Numbered from the stretch's first letter, positions 43,396-52,835 are shown. The stretch is DNA of 64,000 bases from Vibrio coralliilyticus ATCC BAA-450 (GCF_000176135.1 NZ_ACZN01000018.1:434001-498000), one strand, 5' to 3'. Notes: a model not told the origin generated them from the sequence alone. A program made the numbers and translations.

Positions 43396-45011
43396 ACCTG
43401 CTCTTCCTTCGGTAAATACACTGTCATTCTAGCTCCATGCTGTTCGTTATTCGTGATTTCCAGCGCGCCGTGATAGCGCACTGCTAATTCATTCACCAAG
43501 TAGAGGCCCACTCCTCTGGTCGACTTGTCTTTGGTTGACACACCCCGTTCAACCAAATGCTCTACTGAAAGATCTTCGGGTAAACCACAACCTTGATCCG
43601 TGACTTCGAGAATGATTTCATTCCCGAAATCACCAATGGAAACTTCAATTTGTCTTCGTACTGGGGCAAACATGGCATCCAAAGTAATCGCGCTGCGCGT
43701 GGCATCAAAAGCGTTATCAATAAGGTTGCCCAAAATAGTCACAAGATCTTCTGCATTAATCCGCTCAGGCAGAGGCTCAAGTCGGGAGCCCTCTTCGACG
43801 ATAAGTTCAAGCCCAAGCTCTCGAGCACGCTCCGTCTTGCCCAGCAGCATGCCTGCGATCAATGGCTCTTTGACGGTTTCACGTAAGAACTCAATCAAAG
43901 ATTGGTAATGCGCGGTTTCCTGGCCAATCAGATGCTGAACCGCGTCCAGCTCACCCATTTGAACCATACCACTAATAGTGTTCAACTTATTGCGATGTTC
44001 ATGAGTCTGAGAACGAAGCATCTCTGCGTACTCTTTTGTTTTCGCTAGCTGCTCCGATAGCTCATTAAGCTCATCCCTCAAGCGAAAACTCGATACGGCC
44101 CCCACCACTTTTCCTTCAACAATTATCGGGCTACGGTTTGCAATTAATCTTTGTTTGTTGAGATAAAGGTTTATGTCGTGATCGGTGCGGGCTGTCGTAA
44201 GAACAGTGTGAAGGTCACTCTCAGGCAATACTTCTTTTAACGGCTTATTCAGGCATTGAGACTTTTCCAAACCCAATATATAACACGCACTCTTGTTAAT
44301 TGAACGCAGTTTGCCCGACTGATCGATGCTCAAAATGCCTTCTTTGAGCGTTTCCATCGTCACGTCTAACTCAACGTACAAACGACCGATTTCTTCAGGT
44401 TCAAAACCAAGGATCGCTTTCTGGAAACGCCGAGATGCATAGCTTGAGACAATAGCATTCGCTGCAACCACCAATAACGCCATTAAAATCAAAAATATCA
44501 GAAAAGGTTCAAGTCGGTCCTGAAGGCGGTCAATGAGATAGCCAACCGACACCACACCTATGATATTGCCATCCGAATCAAAAACGGCCGCTTTCCCTCG
44601 AACGGAGTAACCCAACGAGCCTTGGGCGAAAGAAACGTATTTCTTACCTTCTATCAGAGCACGATCGTTATCGCCCCCTTTCATTGGTTTGCCAATGCGT
44701 TCATCAATAGGATGGATGATGCGAATACCGTCCTTATCGCCAATAACAATAAACGCAGCGCCAATTAACTCGGTAAGATTACGATATCGAAGCTGATATT
44801 CTGAGCCACCACCATCTTCTATCATTTTTACGACGAAGGGAGAGTTTGCCAAAAATGAGGCGACACCAAGCGCTTGCTTTCCCATCTTTTCTTCCTGCTC
44901 TTGCTTAACGTAGAAGAAACCTGCGGCAGCAAGCAACAACAATTCAATCAAGCCAGAAAGCGTCATGATAATCAGCATTCGCTTGCGAAAACTGATACTA
45001 CTCCATTTCAT
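43392..45011 (-). CDS. CitA/DcuS-family sensor histidine kinase
   Basis: 539-residue membrane kinase: membrane helix 10-32, a periplasmic single-Cache domain (FIVIGDKDGIRIIHP... RIGKPMKGGD... GVVSVGYL, about 45-165) that binds carboxylates in relatives, a second helix near 168-190, a cytoplasmic PAS (about 210-310), then an HPK5-type kinase core with the phosphoacceptor in SQTHEHRNKLNTISGM and an N box ILGNLIDNAFDA. The shorter start at 45011 has GGGAG just upstream. Ligand unknown; two orphan binding proteins follow the pair. Confidence 0.9.
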   Translation of the reverse strand: MKWSSISFRKRMLIIMTLSGLIELLLLAAAGFFYVKQEQEEKMGKQALGVASFLANSPFVVKMIEDGGGSEYQLRYRNLTELIGAAFIVIGDKDGIRIIHPIDERIGKPMKGGDNDRALIEGKKYVSFAQGSLGYSVRGKAAVFDSDGNIIGVVSVGYLIDRLQDRLEPFLIFLILMALLVVAANAIVSSYASRRFQKAILGFEPEEIGRLYVELDVTMETLKEGILSIDQSGKLRSINKSACYILGLEKSQCLNKPLKEVLPESDLHTVLTTARTDHDINLYLNKQRLIANRSPIIVEGKVVGAVSSFRLRDELNELSEQLAKTKEYAEMLRSQTHEHRNKLNTISGMVQMGELDAVQHLIGQETAHYQSLIEFLRETVKEPLIAGMLLGKTERARELGLELIVEEGSRLEPLPERINAEDLVTILGNLIDNAFDATRSAITLDAMFAPVRRQIEVSIGDFGNEIILEVTDQGCGLPEDLSVEHLVERGVSTKDKSTRGVGLYLVNELAVRYHGALEITNNEQHGARMTVYLPKEEQV

Positions 45012-45358
45012 AAACTCTCCCATTTAACCTAGCGAGGCTAACATCCAATTAACATTTATACGAGTTACTGGGCGCTATTTTGTGAGGCTTATTATCCTAA
45101 CCATTCCCTCCTGTTATTGAGCTACTCCCAACAATTCGCCTTATGTGTTGTTTGATAGTTTTAAACACACTTTTATATAAAACCAGTAGAATAATTGATT
45201 TTGATCACAAGAGTTTTAGAACATTTTTTGTACTACTCACTTATTTAGACTGTATAATTATTGAGCATGAAAAATGTAGGAACGTTAGAAGTGGGCAGTG
45301 AGTACTAATAAAAACACGATAAATAACCGTCCACAATACAATGTCAGAGGGAAAGACG
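45012..45358. other. Divergent region upstream of the CitA/DcuS-like kinase gene
   Basis: No ORF of weight. The notable element is TTGAT-TTTG-ATCAC at 45195-45208, nine of ten matches to an FNR box and also close to a CRP half-site. Both the kinase operon and the small gene at 45359 could use it. Confidence 0.45.
45195..45208. promoter_or_regulatory. FNR- or CRP-like site
   Basis: TTGAT-TTTG-ATCAC fits FNR (TTGAT-N4-ATCAA) except for the last base; GATCACAA alone also fits a CRP half-site. It lies about 185 bp from the kinase start and 150 bp from the small gene. Confidence 0.45.
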
Positions 45359-45583
45359 ATGAAACGGGATATGTTTGGTATCTGCCTGTCAAAATCTATG
45401 CTGTCACGTAATCTGTCCAGCACCTTTACTCACGTAAGGGCCTATGAAAAGTCCGACTTAGATAACGACGTGAAGGTTATGCATGCCTTTCCGCAATTAT
45501 CCGGTCAGGAGCTGCTGACGACGATTCAATCCTCCAAGCAATTACTATGGCGAGCGGAATATGTCTGCTTAAATCAAAAATAA
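45359..45583 (+). CDS. Small protein of unknown function, 74 residues
   Basis: Reads MKRDMFGICLSKSML and ends LLWRAEYVCLNQK. There is no signal peptide, membrane segment or family I recognise. A GAGGGA ribosome-binding site stands eight bases before the ATG at 45359, and a strong hairpin terminator follows the stop by about ten bases, which makes a real gene likely. An earlier in-frame ATG at 45341 has no ribosome-binding site. Confidence 0.6.
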   Translation: MKRDMFGICLSKSMLSRNLSSTFTHVRAYEKSDLDNDVKVMHAFPQLSGQELLTTIQSSKQLLWRAEYVCLNQK

Positions 45584-45589
45584 GCGACA

Positions 45590-45625
45590 ACAAAAAAAGG
45601 GAAGCAAATTGCTTCCCTTCTTTAA
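45590..45625. terminator. Bidirectional terminator between the small gene and the TonB2 operon
   Basis: AAGGGAAGCAA pairs with TTGCTTCCCTT. On the + strand CTTTAAAT follows; on the minus strand a run of seven T follows, a strong end for the tonB2-TPR transcript. Confidence 0.85.
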
Positions 45626-45630
45626 ATCTA

Positions 45631-46800
45631 CTACCCTGTCGCCTCTTGAGCGGCAGCCCTGAGTTGAGACAAGTATTTAATCCAACTCTTCGCCTGGCTT
45701 GATGGTTCGATATTGTTGGCTCTTTTCGCTTGTACTAGCGCTTTCTCAAGCAGATTCAATTTGTACAAAGCACGCGTTTTGGCTAGCGCCACGTCCGCAT
45801 CACGGCCTTTCACTTTATCTAGCACCGACAACGAATCTTTGTAATAGCCTTGCTGAACCATGAGCTGAGCGACACTCCAGTTATACTTAGCGTCTTTCTT
45901 GGCTGCTAACTTCCAAATAGATAAAGATTTATCCCACTCTTTTGCCAACTGCCAGTAAGTGGCCTGCTCCGATAACAACTGAACATCCGTTTGCGCGTCA
46001 TCCAGTTCACTTATTTCAATCGCGGCCCTTTCTGGGATACCACGTTTGGCATACATCTGGGCTAGCATGCGTCTGTCACTCTGGCTCAACGGCAACCCAT
46101 TGATTTTGGCCAGAGCTAAGGTATCAAGCGCCTCTTTGTCCTTGCCGACTTTCATTTGCAAGCCAACCAGTTGGCGCCACCAGCTCAGTTTCTCCGGTTG
46201 GATACTAATAAGCAACTCAAGGGTTGGGATAGCTGCGCTCCAGCGTTTCAGCTCCAGTTGAGCACCCAGCTTGAGTGATAGCGGTTGAAGAATCTCTTTT
46301 TTCTCGACCTTTAGGTACTTATCGACCGCAGGTACTACTTTATCCCATTGCTCTAGTTGATAGTGCGACTGTGCAATTCGCAACCACAAATCCTGAGCTT
46401 TTTGGGTTTCAGGAACCGACTTAACTAACTGGTAATAGTGCTTAAGTGCCTTAGCAAACTGCTGGTCATTAAGGTACAGATCAGCCAGCATACGTTGGCT
46501 GATCCACGCCTGTTCATCACGCAGTAGACCACTTTCAACTGCATACTCCATTTTCGAAATGGCTTGCTTTGTGTTGCCATCTTGCCAGTAGAATACCGCC
46601 AACATACGAGCGACAAATGCCTTGTCGTAGTCGCGCGAGGTGTCGATTTCTTTAAGTAAAGCAATCGCCTCTTTCAGCTGTTCTTCCTGAGCGAGTTCAT
46701 TGGCTTTCTGAACACGAACCGCAGTGTATTGAGTCAGCTCCTGAGCCGCGGTTAATGGCGAAGCCAGAAGCAAAGCGATAAGGGCTAATCGTTTCATCAT
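45631..46800 (-). CDS. TPR-repeat protein of the TonB2 operon
   Basis: 389-residue protein made almost wholly of tetratricopeptide-type helical pairs, after a signal peptide (MMKRLALIALLLASPLTAA). It is the last gene of the TonB2 operon and overlaps tonB2 by 4 bp. Homologues are found in the same place in other Vibrio TonB2 clusters. The repeats suggest a periplasmic scaffold that contacts TonB2 or a partner. No enzymatic motif is present. Confidence 0.88.
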   Translation of the reverse strand: MMKRLALIALLLASPLTAAQELTQYTAVRVQKANELAQEEQLKEAIALLKEIDTSRDYDKAFVARMLAVFYWQDGNTKQAISKMEYAVESGLLRDEQAWISQRMLADLYLNDQQFAKALKHYYQLVKSVPETQKAQDLWLRIAQSHYQLEQWDKVVPAVDKYLKVEKKEILQPLSLKLGAQLELKRWSAAIPTLELLISIQPEKLSWWRQLVGLQMKVGKDKEALDTLALAKINGLPLSQSDRRMLAQMYAKRGIPERAAIEISELDDAQTDVQLLSEQATYWQLAKEWDKSLSIWKLAAKKDAKYNWSVAQLMVQQGYYKDSLSVLDKVKGRDADVALAKTRALYKLNLLEKALVQAKRANNIEPSSQAKSWIKYLSQLRAAAQEATG

Positions 46801-47414
46801 TTGGCTAACTTAAACTCCAGTCTTACAGTTTGGTTTTCCTGAGATACAGCGGTCCCATCCACGACTTTAGGCTGATACTTCCACTTCTGAAGCGCCTGTA
46901 TCGCATTACGCTCAAACATGCGCTTCGGATTGGCTTCAACAATGTCGATGTCTCTCGGTTTACCCGTTGGATCGATAGTGAACTTCAGGATCACATAGCC
47001 TTCTGCTTTACGCTTTAGGGCTTTGGCAGGATAACGAGGTTCGACTCGATATAAAGGCATGACTTGCTGATTGACGCCGAAGTCACCAAACGTTGGTGCG
47101 CTGATCGCCAAGCCTTCAATGCTGGTATTCAGACCAAGCGACGGCTGTGAAATCGGTGAAATCTGCGACAATTCAGTATTGGCTTGGGAAGTTGGCATCT
47201 GCTCAGGTACTTCTGGTGCTTTAGGTTGCTCCGGTACCGTGCGTTGACGACGCTGAACATCTTGCTCGTTTTCCACCATCACCATATTGAAGCTTAATGA
47301 TTCACTAGGCTCAGGAGCTCTACGATGCCCGCTATCCACCATCCAAGCCATAAAGCTGAAGATAGCTAAAGCACAAGCAACAGCAAAGGGCGTGGCGATT
47401 AACAAACGTCCCAC
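46797..47414 (-). CDS. tonB2: TonB2 energy-transducing protein
   Basis: 205-residue inner-membrane protein that spans the periplasm and opens TonB-dependent receptors. One N-terminal helix (about 8-27), a Pro/Glu-rich spacer (PEQPKAPEVPEQ near 61-72) that is shorter than in E. coli TonB, and a C-terminal TonB domain (YPAKALKRKAEGYVILKF, NAIQALQKWKYQP). The GTG start overlaps the exbD2 stop by one base. The short spacer is normal for the TonB2 class of vibrios. Confidence 0.93.
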   Translation of the reverse strand: MGRLLIATPFAVACALAIFSFMAWMVDSGHRRAPEPSESLSFNMVMVENEQDVQRRQRTVPEQPKAPEVPEQMPTSQANTELSQISPISQPSLGLNTSIEGLAISAPTFGDFGVNQQVMPLYRVEPRYPAKALKRKAEGYVILKFTIDPTGKPRDIDIVEANPKRMFERNAIQALQKWKYQPKVVDGTAVSQENQTVRLEFKLAK

Positions 47415-47818
47415 TACTTTTTCTCCGCTGCCAGCGCTATGTTCTTAACACCAGCACCTTTCGCCGCATCCATTACTTTCACTACAGTACCGCTGTAGGC
47501 ATGTTCATCGGCCTGAATAACCAGCGAAGCGTCAGGTTTATCCAGCAACAAATGCTCTAGTGTCGCTTGTACACGTTCAATATCAACGTTGCGCTTATCA
47601 ATATAAATGTCGTTTGCAGAAGTCACAGCGACAAAAATGCCAGCGTCCTTCTGACTCACCACATTAGATGCCTGAGGGCGATTCACTTCAACACCAGATT
47701 CGCGTACGAACGAACTGGTGACGATGAAGAAGATCAACATGATAAAAACGATATCAAGCATAGAAGTCAGGTCGACCTGAGCTTCATCTTGTTTATGGTG
47801 ACGTCGACCGAGTCTCAT
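47414..47818 (-). CDS. exbD2: ExbD2 proton-channel subunit
   Basis: 134-residue inner-membrane protein of the ExbD/TolR family. A single membrane helix near 20-37 (SMLDIVFIMLIFFIVTSSF) carries the essential Asp (D22), followed by a small periplasmic domain. It overlaps exbB2 by 4 bp and tonB2 by 1 bp, so stoichiometry is set by coupled translation. It works with ExbB2 and TonB2 to use the proton gradient. Confidence 0.94.
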   Translation of the reverse strand: MRLGRRHHKQDEAQVDLTSMLDIVFIMLIFFIVTSSFVRESGVEVNRPQASNVVSQKDAGIFVAVTSANDIYIDKRNVDIERVQATLEHLLLDKPDASLVIQADEHAYSGTVVKVMDAAKGAGVKNIALAAEKK

Positions 47819-48372
47819 CGCTGACTCCTTAAAGATTTTTCTAATTTAATTTCTCTCAACTGGCAGGCTTTCACTAATCGCGCATAGAAAAACATGCCTG
47901 TTAATGCGCCGACCATACCTGCCATTGTTGGTAATGTGGCGAGTGAGATGCCTGAAGCCATCAATTTAGGGTTACTGCTACCTTGGTTAGCCATGACATC
48001 AAAAACGGAGATCATACCCGTCACTGTGCCCAGCAAACCCAACATTGGACAAATGGCAACCAGAACCTTAATGATGTTCAGGTTTTGATATAACTGGCTG
48101 TGCGCTTGTGATAACCACCCTTCACGGATAGAGCGAGCATACCAAGAAGTTTGGTCGCTCCGTTCACGCCAAGCGTCGACCCAATTTGCTTTATGCTTTG
48201 GAAACTCGACAAACAGATAAATGATGCGCTCTAGAATTAATAACCAGCATAACGCTACCACACCAGACAGCCACCACAGCACCTGACCACCCTGCTGCAT
48301 AAAGTTTTGCAACGAGAGTAGCCAGTCACTGCCAGCTAATGCTTCAGGTAACAATGCAAATATTGCATCCAT
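47815..48372 (-). CDS. exbB2: ExbB2 proton-channel subunit
   Basis: 185-residue MotA/TolQ/ExbB-family protein with three membrane segments (about 32-52, 105-130, 145-167) and the family block PMLGLLGTVTGMISVFD, ending SLATLPTMAGMVGALTGMFFYARL. It follows ttpC with a TAATG junction. It forms the pentameric channel around ExbD2. Confidence 0.94.
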   Translation of the reverse strand: MDAIFALLPEALAGSDWLLSLQNFMQQGGQVLWWLSGVVALCWLLILERIIYLFVEFPKHKANWVDAWRERSDQTSWYARSIREGWLSQAHSQLYQNLNIIKVLVAICPMLGLLGTVTGMISVFDVMANQGSSNPKLMASGISLATLPTMAGMVGALTGMFFYARLVKACQLREIKLEKSLRSQR

Positions 48373-49730
48373 TAGGCAACATTCCCTAGCGCTTCCTGAG
48401 ATGGCTTGAGATCTTTCTCTGCTTGTTCAGCGACTAGAGAGATTCCCTGTTTCTCAAGGATGTTGCGAATCGTTTCGGCTTGCGAGCTCAGAATATTGTG
48501 AGCCAGAAGAAGAGGCATAGCGGCAACAAGACCAAGTACGGTGGTCACAAGTGCCATCGAAATACCACCTGCCATGACTTTAGGATCACCATTGCCAAAC
48601 TGAGTGATGACCTGGAACGTTTCAATCATACCCGTAACCGTACCCAGAAGACCCAGCATTGGTGCCAAAGCAGCCAACAGTTTGAGCATGGACAATCCTT
48701 TTTCCAGCGTTGCTTGCTCATCAACGACAGTTTCAAGCAAACGTAATTCAAGCGCTTCAACACTGAGGTTTTTCTCTTTGCCGTAAACGGATAACACACG
48801 GCCAAGTGGGTTATTACCCGGATTTTGAGGTGACTTCAGTTGAGCACGAATCTTCTGGCGAGCAATAGACAAACTCACGCCACGTACTACAGCTATGATC
48901 AAGCCAATCACAAGCAGACCAAGAATGATCTTACCTACCACACCACCAGCTTGTAGTCTTTCCATCAGGCTTGGGCTGTGCGCCAGTTGCTCCAGCATCA
49001 CACCACGAGAAGGATCAAGAACAATGTTCTCAACCTGCCCATTTGTTAAAGGAGAAAGAGATGAAATGGTTGGCGCTTGCTCAGGTTGCTTAATATAAGC
49101 CTGAGCTTCACCTTTTGAGGCATTCCAGTTTAAGTAGCCCTGCTCTCCAACTAAACCAATCGAACCAAGTCGAAGGGCTGATTCGCTTTTAGCAATCCCG
49201 TCACCGTTAACAAAACGGACTTCAGTTGATACCACTTCACCACTGGCTTTGATCTGCTCTTCCAACGCTTTCCAAAGACCATTAAGTTGATACATAGAAG
49301 GCAGTTTTGTCGCTGCCACAATCTCTTTAACCACACCGGCATGAGTTTGTGCATCTGCTGAGGTCACTGAATACTGCAGTTCAGACTCCAACTCTTTAGC
49401 GTTTTGACGCACAACGCCAAATACTTCACCTAGACTTCCTGTCTCTAAGCGGAGTTTTTCTTCCAGGCGAGCTAAGGTATTTTCGTTGTCACTGAACTTT
49501 GCCGCTAGTTTGTCATTTTGCGTTTGCAAATCGTCACGCTGCTTGATCAGTTGTGCTTTGAGCGCTTTAAGTTCTTTTTCAGTCTGCTTAAAACCTGACT
49601 CGCGAGCGACGTTATGTTTCGCTTGCTGTTGGTTTTCAGCCTGAGCTTTGTTGACCAACTCAGAAGAAGCTTGAGTGTTAAACGACAGGCCAGCAAGAGC
49701 GATAAGGGAAGCAATTAACGTACGTTTCAT
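48372..49730 (-). CDS. ttpC: TtpC, MotA/TolQ/ExbB-family protein with long periplasmic N-terminus
   Basis: 452-residue protein required with TonB2 in vibrios. A signal peptide (MKRTLIASLIALAGLSFNTQA) precedes about 220 residues with a long coiled coil (KQTEKELKALKAQLIKQRDDL, near 45-110), then three membrane segments and a C-terminal ExbB-like channel block (MLGLLGTVTGMIETFQ, GGISMALVTTVLGLVAAMPLL). I use the ATG at 49730, which follows GGAGGCG; the TTG six codons earlier is unlikely. It nearly abuts the DUF3450 gene upstream. Confidence 0.92.
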   Translation of the reverse strand: MKRTLIASLIALAGLSFNTQASSELVNKAQAENQQQAKHNVARESGFKQTEKELKALKAQLIKQRDDLQTQNDKLAAKFSDNENTLARLEEKLRLETGSLGEVFGVVRQNAKELESELQYSVTSADAQTHAGVVKEIVAATKLPSMYQLNGLWKALEEQIKASGEVVSTEVRFVNGDGIAKSESALRLGSIGLVGEQGYLNWNASKGEAQAYIKQPEQAPTISSLSPLTNGQVENIVLDPSRGVMLEQLAHSPSLMERLQAGGVVGKIILGLLVIGLIIAVVRGVSLSIARQKIRAQLKSPQNPGNNPLGRVLSVYGKEKNLSVEALELRLLETVVDEQATLEKGLSMLKLLAALAPMLGLLGTVTGMIETFQVITQFGNGDPKVMAGGISMALVTTVLGLVAAMPLLLAHNILSSQAETIRNILEKQGISLVAEQAEKDLKPSQEALGNVA

Positions 49731-49731
49731 A

Positions 49732-50496
49732 TTATTTCGCCTCCGCAACGTTTAGAGAAACTGGGAGAGTAATCAAGCTTGGCGCCGCTTGCTTCGCTGC
49801 GATGTTAAACGCTTTGTCTAACTCTGATTTCATCGAGCTATCGACACTCTGCCACTGTTTATCAGACTGGTTCCATGACCAGAATTTCGTGCCGTTCAGG
49901 CTGCGAGCTACCAGTGAAACGCGACCAAGATGAAGGATGTCAACTTCACGCGAGCCCTCACTTACCGCAATCTGGTCTTGATACAAACCAAGCTTGGTAC
50001 CGTAATCAAGCTCTATCTGATACGCCTCTAGAATACGACGATACTTCTCTGCATCGCTCACATCAGCGCGAGTCATCATTTTTTCCAACTTCGCGACACG
50101 CTCTTGGCGCTGCTCTTGTTTGATCGGCATATCATCAGCAATCGACGCTTTTAGACCGGCGATCATCTGATACATCAGTGGAACTACACCCTGACGAGTG
50201 GTTTTTATCTCATCAATTTGATTTTCAAGGTTACCCGCTTCCTGCTCTTGGCTTTTGACTAACGCCGTCAGGTGAGAGCGATAAACCTCAAGGTTTTTTA
50301 CTTCTTCCTGAAGCTGTTCAATTTCAGCTTGAAGGCTAAGTGTATTTTCAGCACTGACATCAATACGTTTCTGACTCGCAGCGGATGAGGAATTGGTTTT
50401 ACTTTGAATGGATTGAGCGCTATCAAGGCTCGAGGCCGTTGCACTGAAGCCTGCTGTCGCAACCATCAACGCCAAACTGGTTTTAAATAGATTCAT
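49732..50496 (-). CDS. DUF3450-family coiled-coil protein of the TonB2 operon
   Basis: 254-residue exported protein: signal peptide to about 21 (MNLFKTSLALMVATAGFSATA), a long coiled coil (about 45-95, IEQLQEEVKNLEVYRSHL), then a globular C-terminal part with QMIAGLK and LGRVSLVARSLNG. It belongs to DUF3450 and is the usual first gene of this operon; the ttpC start lies two bases past its stop. A Fur-like site at 50529-50547 precedes it. It probably pairs with the TtpC coiled coil in the periplasm, which is inference. Confidence 0.88.
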   Translation of the reverse strand: MNLFKTSLALMVATAGFSATASSLDSAQSIQSKTNSSSAASQKRIDVSAENTLSLQAEIEQLQEEVKNLEVYRSHLTALVKSQEQEAGNLENQIDEIKTTRQGVVPLMYQMIAGLKASIADDMPIKQEQRQERVAKLEKMMTRADVSDAEKYRRILEAYQIELDYGTKLGLYQDQIAVSEGSREVDILHLGRVSLVARSLNGTKFWSWNQSDKQWQSVDSSMKSELDKAFNIAAKQAAPSLITLPVSLNVAEAK

Positions 50497-50528
50497 AACG
50501 TGTAATTTTCAATGATGTCAAACTGATT

Positions 50529-50547
50529 AGTGAGAAGCAATCTCATT
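50529..50547 (-). promoter_or_regulatory. Fur-like box of the TonB2 operon
   Basis: On the minus strand AATGAGATTGCTTCTCACT matches AATGANAATNATTNTCATT at 13 of 16 informative positions, 33 bp upstream of the first gene. Confidence 0.65.
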
Positions 50548-50611
50548 TTCACTCGCCCGACATAGTAACGCGATTACATAAAATTTCAATCAACCATATG
50601 CTCAATATGCA

Positions 50612-50642
50612 TTTAGGGGAAAGACCATGCCTTTCCCCTAAT
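50612..50642 (-). terminator. Hairpin after the siderophore receptor gene
   Basis: TTAGGGGAAAG pairs with CTTTCCCCTAA around a seven-base loop, 30 bp beyond the receptor stop. No T-run follows, so its efficiency is uncertain. Confidence 0.55.
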
Positions 50643-50671
50643 GTATCAAAGTTGATTAACCGTATTGTGTT

Positions 50672-52768
50672 TTAGTATTTGATTTGTAGAGTCGCCATAT
50701 AGTTTCGACCTTCACCAATCACAACGTCTTCGGCATAAGCGTGTTTTGAAGATGTTGAACCTCCACCAGCAAGGTAATCTGTATCAAACACGTTTTCGAC
50801 CGTCAGACGAGCCACCATATCAAGGTTTTCATCGTATTTGAGCGTGTAGGCCATACCCATATCGACACGTGTGTAAGCGTCTTTCTTGAACGTGTTCGCA
50901 TCGTCACCGTAGCGAGAACCTTCGTAAATCACACCGACATTGAGATCAACTTCGTTGGTTGCCGCGTAGCTGGACCAAACACTCGCCGCAAACTCAGGTA
51001 CATCCACAGGGCGATTACCTGCGTAAGTTTCGTGTTGCGTGATTTCGGCATCCAAGTACATAGCCGAACCCGTTAGCGAGAAACGCTCTGTCAGAAAGCC
51101 TTGTGCTGACAATTCCGCGCCGCGGTGTTCTTGCTGACCATTCTGAGTCTTGATGTAATTCCCTGTTGCTGTGTCTTCAACATCCATCGAGATGTTTTCC
51201 TGAGTGATATCAAATACAGCACCAGAAACAAACAGACGATTGTCCAGCAGCTCCCACTTAGTCCCTAGCTCATAGGAAACGCCTGTTTTCGCATCCAGCA
51301 AAGCACCATCGTTGAGGTAAGTACGGCTTCCGCTTGATACCTGACCTTGAGGCTCAAAGCTTTCTGAGTAAGACAGGTAAACACTACCATTGTCAGCTGG
51401 GTGGTAAATCACACCCAATTTTGGAGCGACGTGTTCTTCTGCAACACCATTTGCGACTTTACGGTCAAAACGCAGGCCTGCAATAACCTGCCATTGTTCG
51501 TTCAGCGTCACCATATCCTGAGCGTAGAAACCCCAAGTATCGTAAGCGCTGTGGCTGACTTTATCGCTCCCGCTAAATGTTGGAACAGATACGGATTCGC
51601 CCGGCGCCACATCCTGACTATTGAACCCTTTCTGGTTGCGATCATAACTGTAACCTAACCAGTTAGACCCCATTAGGAATTGGTGCTCGACACCGAACAT
51701 CTCAGTGTTCGCAACTAGGTCAACATAAGCGGTGCGGAATCGCCATTTATCATGACGGTTGCTACCACCATGAGATACAGTACCTGTTCCATCAGAATTT
51801 AGGTTAGAGAATCCCGGGTAGCTTTCAATATCTACACGCTCGAAATCCTGATAGTTGTAACCTGTTTTCAGGCTCCATACGTCCGTCAGTGTTGCATTGA
51901 CGTTGAAACCAATGTTTTCTACGTCATTTTCAATCTCAGACCATTGTGCGTCCCAGATGTGCTCTTTGCTGCCAACCAGTTGGCCGTCCAGCGTATAAAC
52001 TGCTCCCGAGTCAACGCTGCCTTTATCGTTGGTTTTGTCGTAGTGAACAGAAACTGTGATATCGTCGTTGACGTCGTAATCAACGAACAGACCAGCGACA
52101 AGTCGCTCAGTTTGAGGTTTTGAACCATCACCATACGTGCGCCATGAACTGTAGCTCTCTTTCGATACAATAGTTCTAGCTCGCAGCGTCTGAGCGTCAT
52201 TGAGTGACCCGCTCACATCTACCATGGTACGAGACTGGTCATCTGAACCGATATCTTGACTGACTTGAACTTGTGTATCGTATGTTGGCTTCTTTGCCAC
52301 CATGTTGATCAAGCCACCCGGAGCCGAAATACCGTAAAGAAGACCAGATGGTCCTTTTAGTACTTCTACTCTTTCCAGTAATTCGACAGGCTGGCGGTAG
52401 TGAGACCAGTGTTGGTGGCCATCACGAAGGAAACCAGAAGAGCTTTCTACATCAAATCCACGCAGTGCAAAGCGTTCACGGTTCCGACCTGTACCACCTG
52501 CGCTCACGCTAGCGTCGTTTTTCAGAACATCTCCAAGAGTCGTAGCACGCTGCTCTTCCATCACCTGACTATCAATGACGGTCACTTGACCAGCCGTTTC
52601 CAACTGACTCACTTCCATACGCATTGATGTCGAGTTTGTGTCAGCCTTATAACCATACTCACGGCCTTCAACAACCATGTGCTCATCAGTCTGAGTGGTT
52701 TGCGCGCTAACTGAAGGTGCAGCTAATACAGCACCGATGACCAGTGCTAACTGACTCTTAGTAAACAT
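50672..52768 (-). CDS. TonB-dependent ferric siderophore receptor (FhuA/FpvA-like)
   Basis: Outer-membrane receptor of 698 residues for a ferric siderophore. It has a signal peptide (MFTKSQLALVIGAVLAAPSVSA), a plug domain with GQVTVIDSQVMEEQ, SVSAGGTGRNRERFALRGF and the conserved ERVEVLKGPSGLLYG and PGGLINMVAKKP, then a 22-strand barrel ending in the TonB-receptor signature (NYMATLQIKY, C-terminal aromatic). I use the ATG at 52768, six bases after GGAG. Its Fur box lies at 52836-52854. A two-component system lies directly upstream on the same strand. The substrate is likely a hydroxamate siderophore, perhaps that of the NRPS 46 kb away, but sequence cannot decide. Confidence 0.92.
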   Translation of the reverse strand: MFTKSQLALVIGAVLAAPSVSAQTTQTDEHMVVEGREYGYKADTNSTSMRMEVSQLETAGQVTVIDSQVMEEQRATTLGDVLKNDASVSAGGTGRNRERFALRGFDVESSSGFLRDGHQHWSHYRQPVELLERVEVLKGPSGLLYGISAPGGLINMVAKKPTYDTQVQVSQDIGSDDQSRTMVDVSGSLNDAQTLRARTIVSKESYSSWRTYGDGSKPQTERLVAGLFVDYDVNDDITVSVHYDKTNDKGSVDSGAVYTLDGQLVGSKEHIWDAQWSEIENDVENIGFNVNATLTDVWSLKTGYNYQDFERVDIESYPGFSNLNSDGTGTVSHGGSNRHDKWRFRTAYVDLVANTEMFGVEHQFLMGSNWLGYSYDRNQKGFNSQDVAPGESVSVPTFSGSDKVSHSAYDTWGFYAQDMVTLNEQWQVIAGLRFDRKVANGVAEEHVAPKLGVIYHPADNGSVYLSYSESFEPQGQVSSGSRTYLNDGALLDAKTGVSYELGTKWELLDNRLFVSGAVFDITQENISMDVEDTATGNYIKTQNGQQEHRGAELSAQGFLTERFSLTGSAMYLDAEITQHETYAGNRPVDVPEFAASVWSSYAATNEVDLNVGVIYEGSRYGDDANTFKKDAYTRVDMGMAYTLKYDENLDMVARLTVENVFDTDYLAGGGSTSSKHAYAEDVVIGEGRNYMATLQIKY

Positions 52769-52835
52769 ATTCATCTCCGAATTAAATGACGACCCCAAAA
52801 GCCGCCTGACTAATTATTTCGGCGAGAATATAAGT

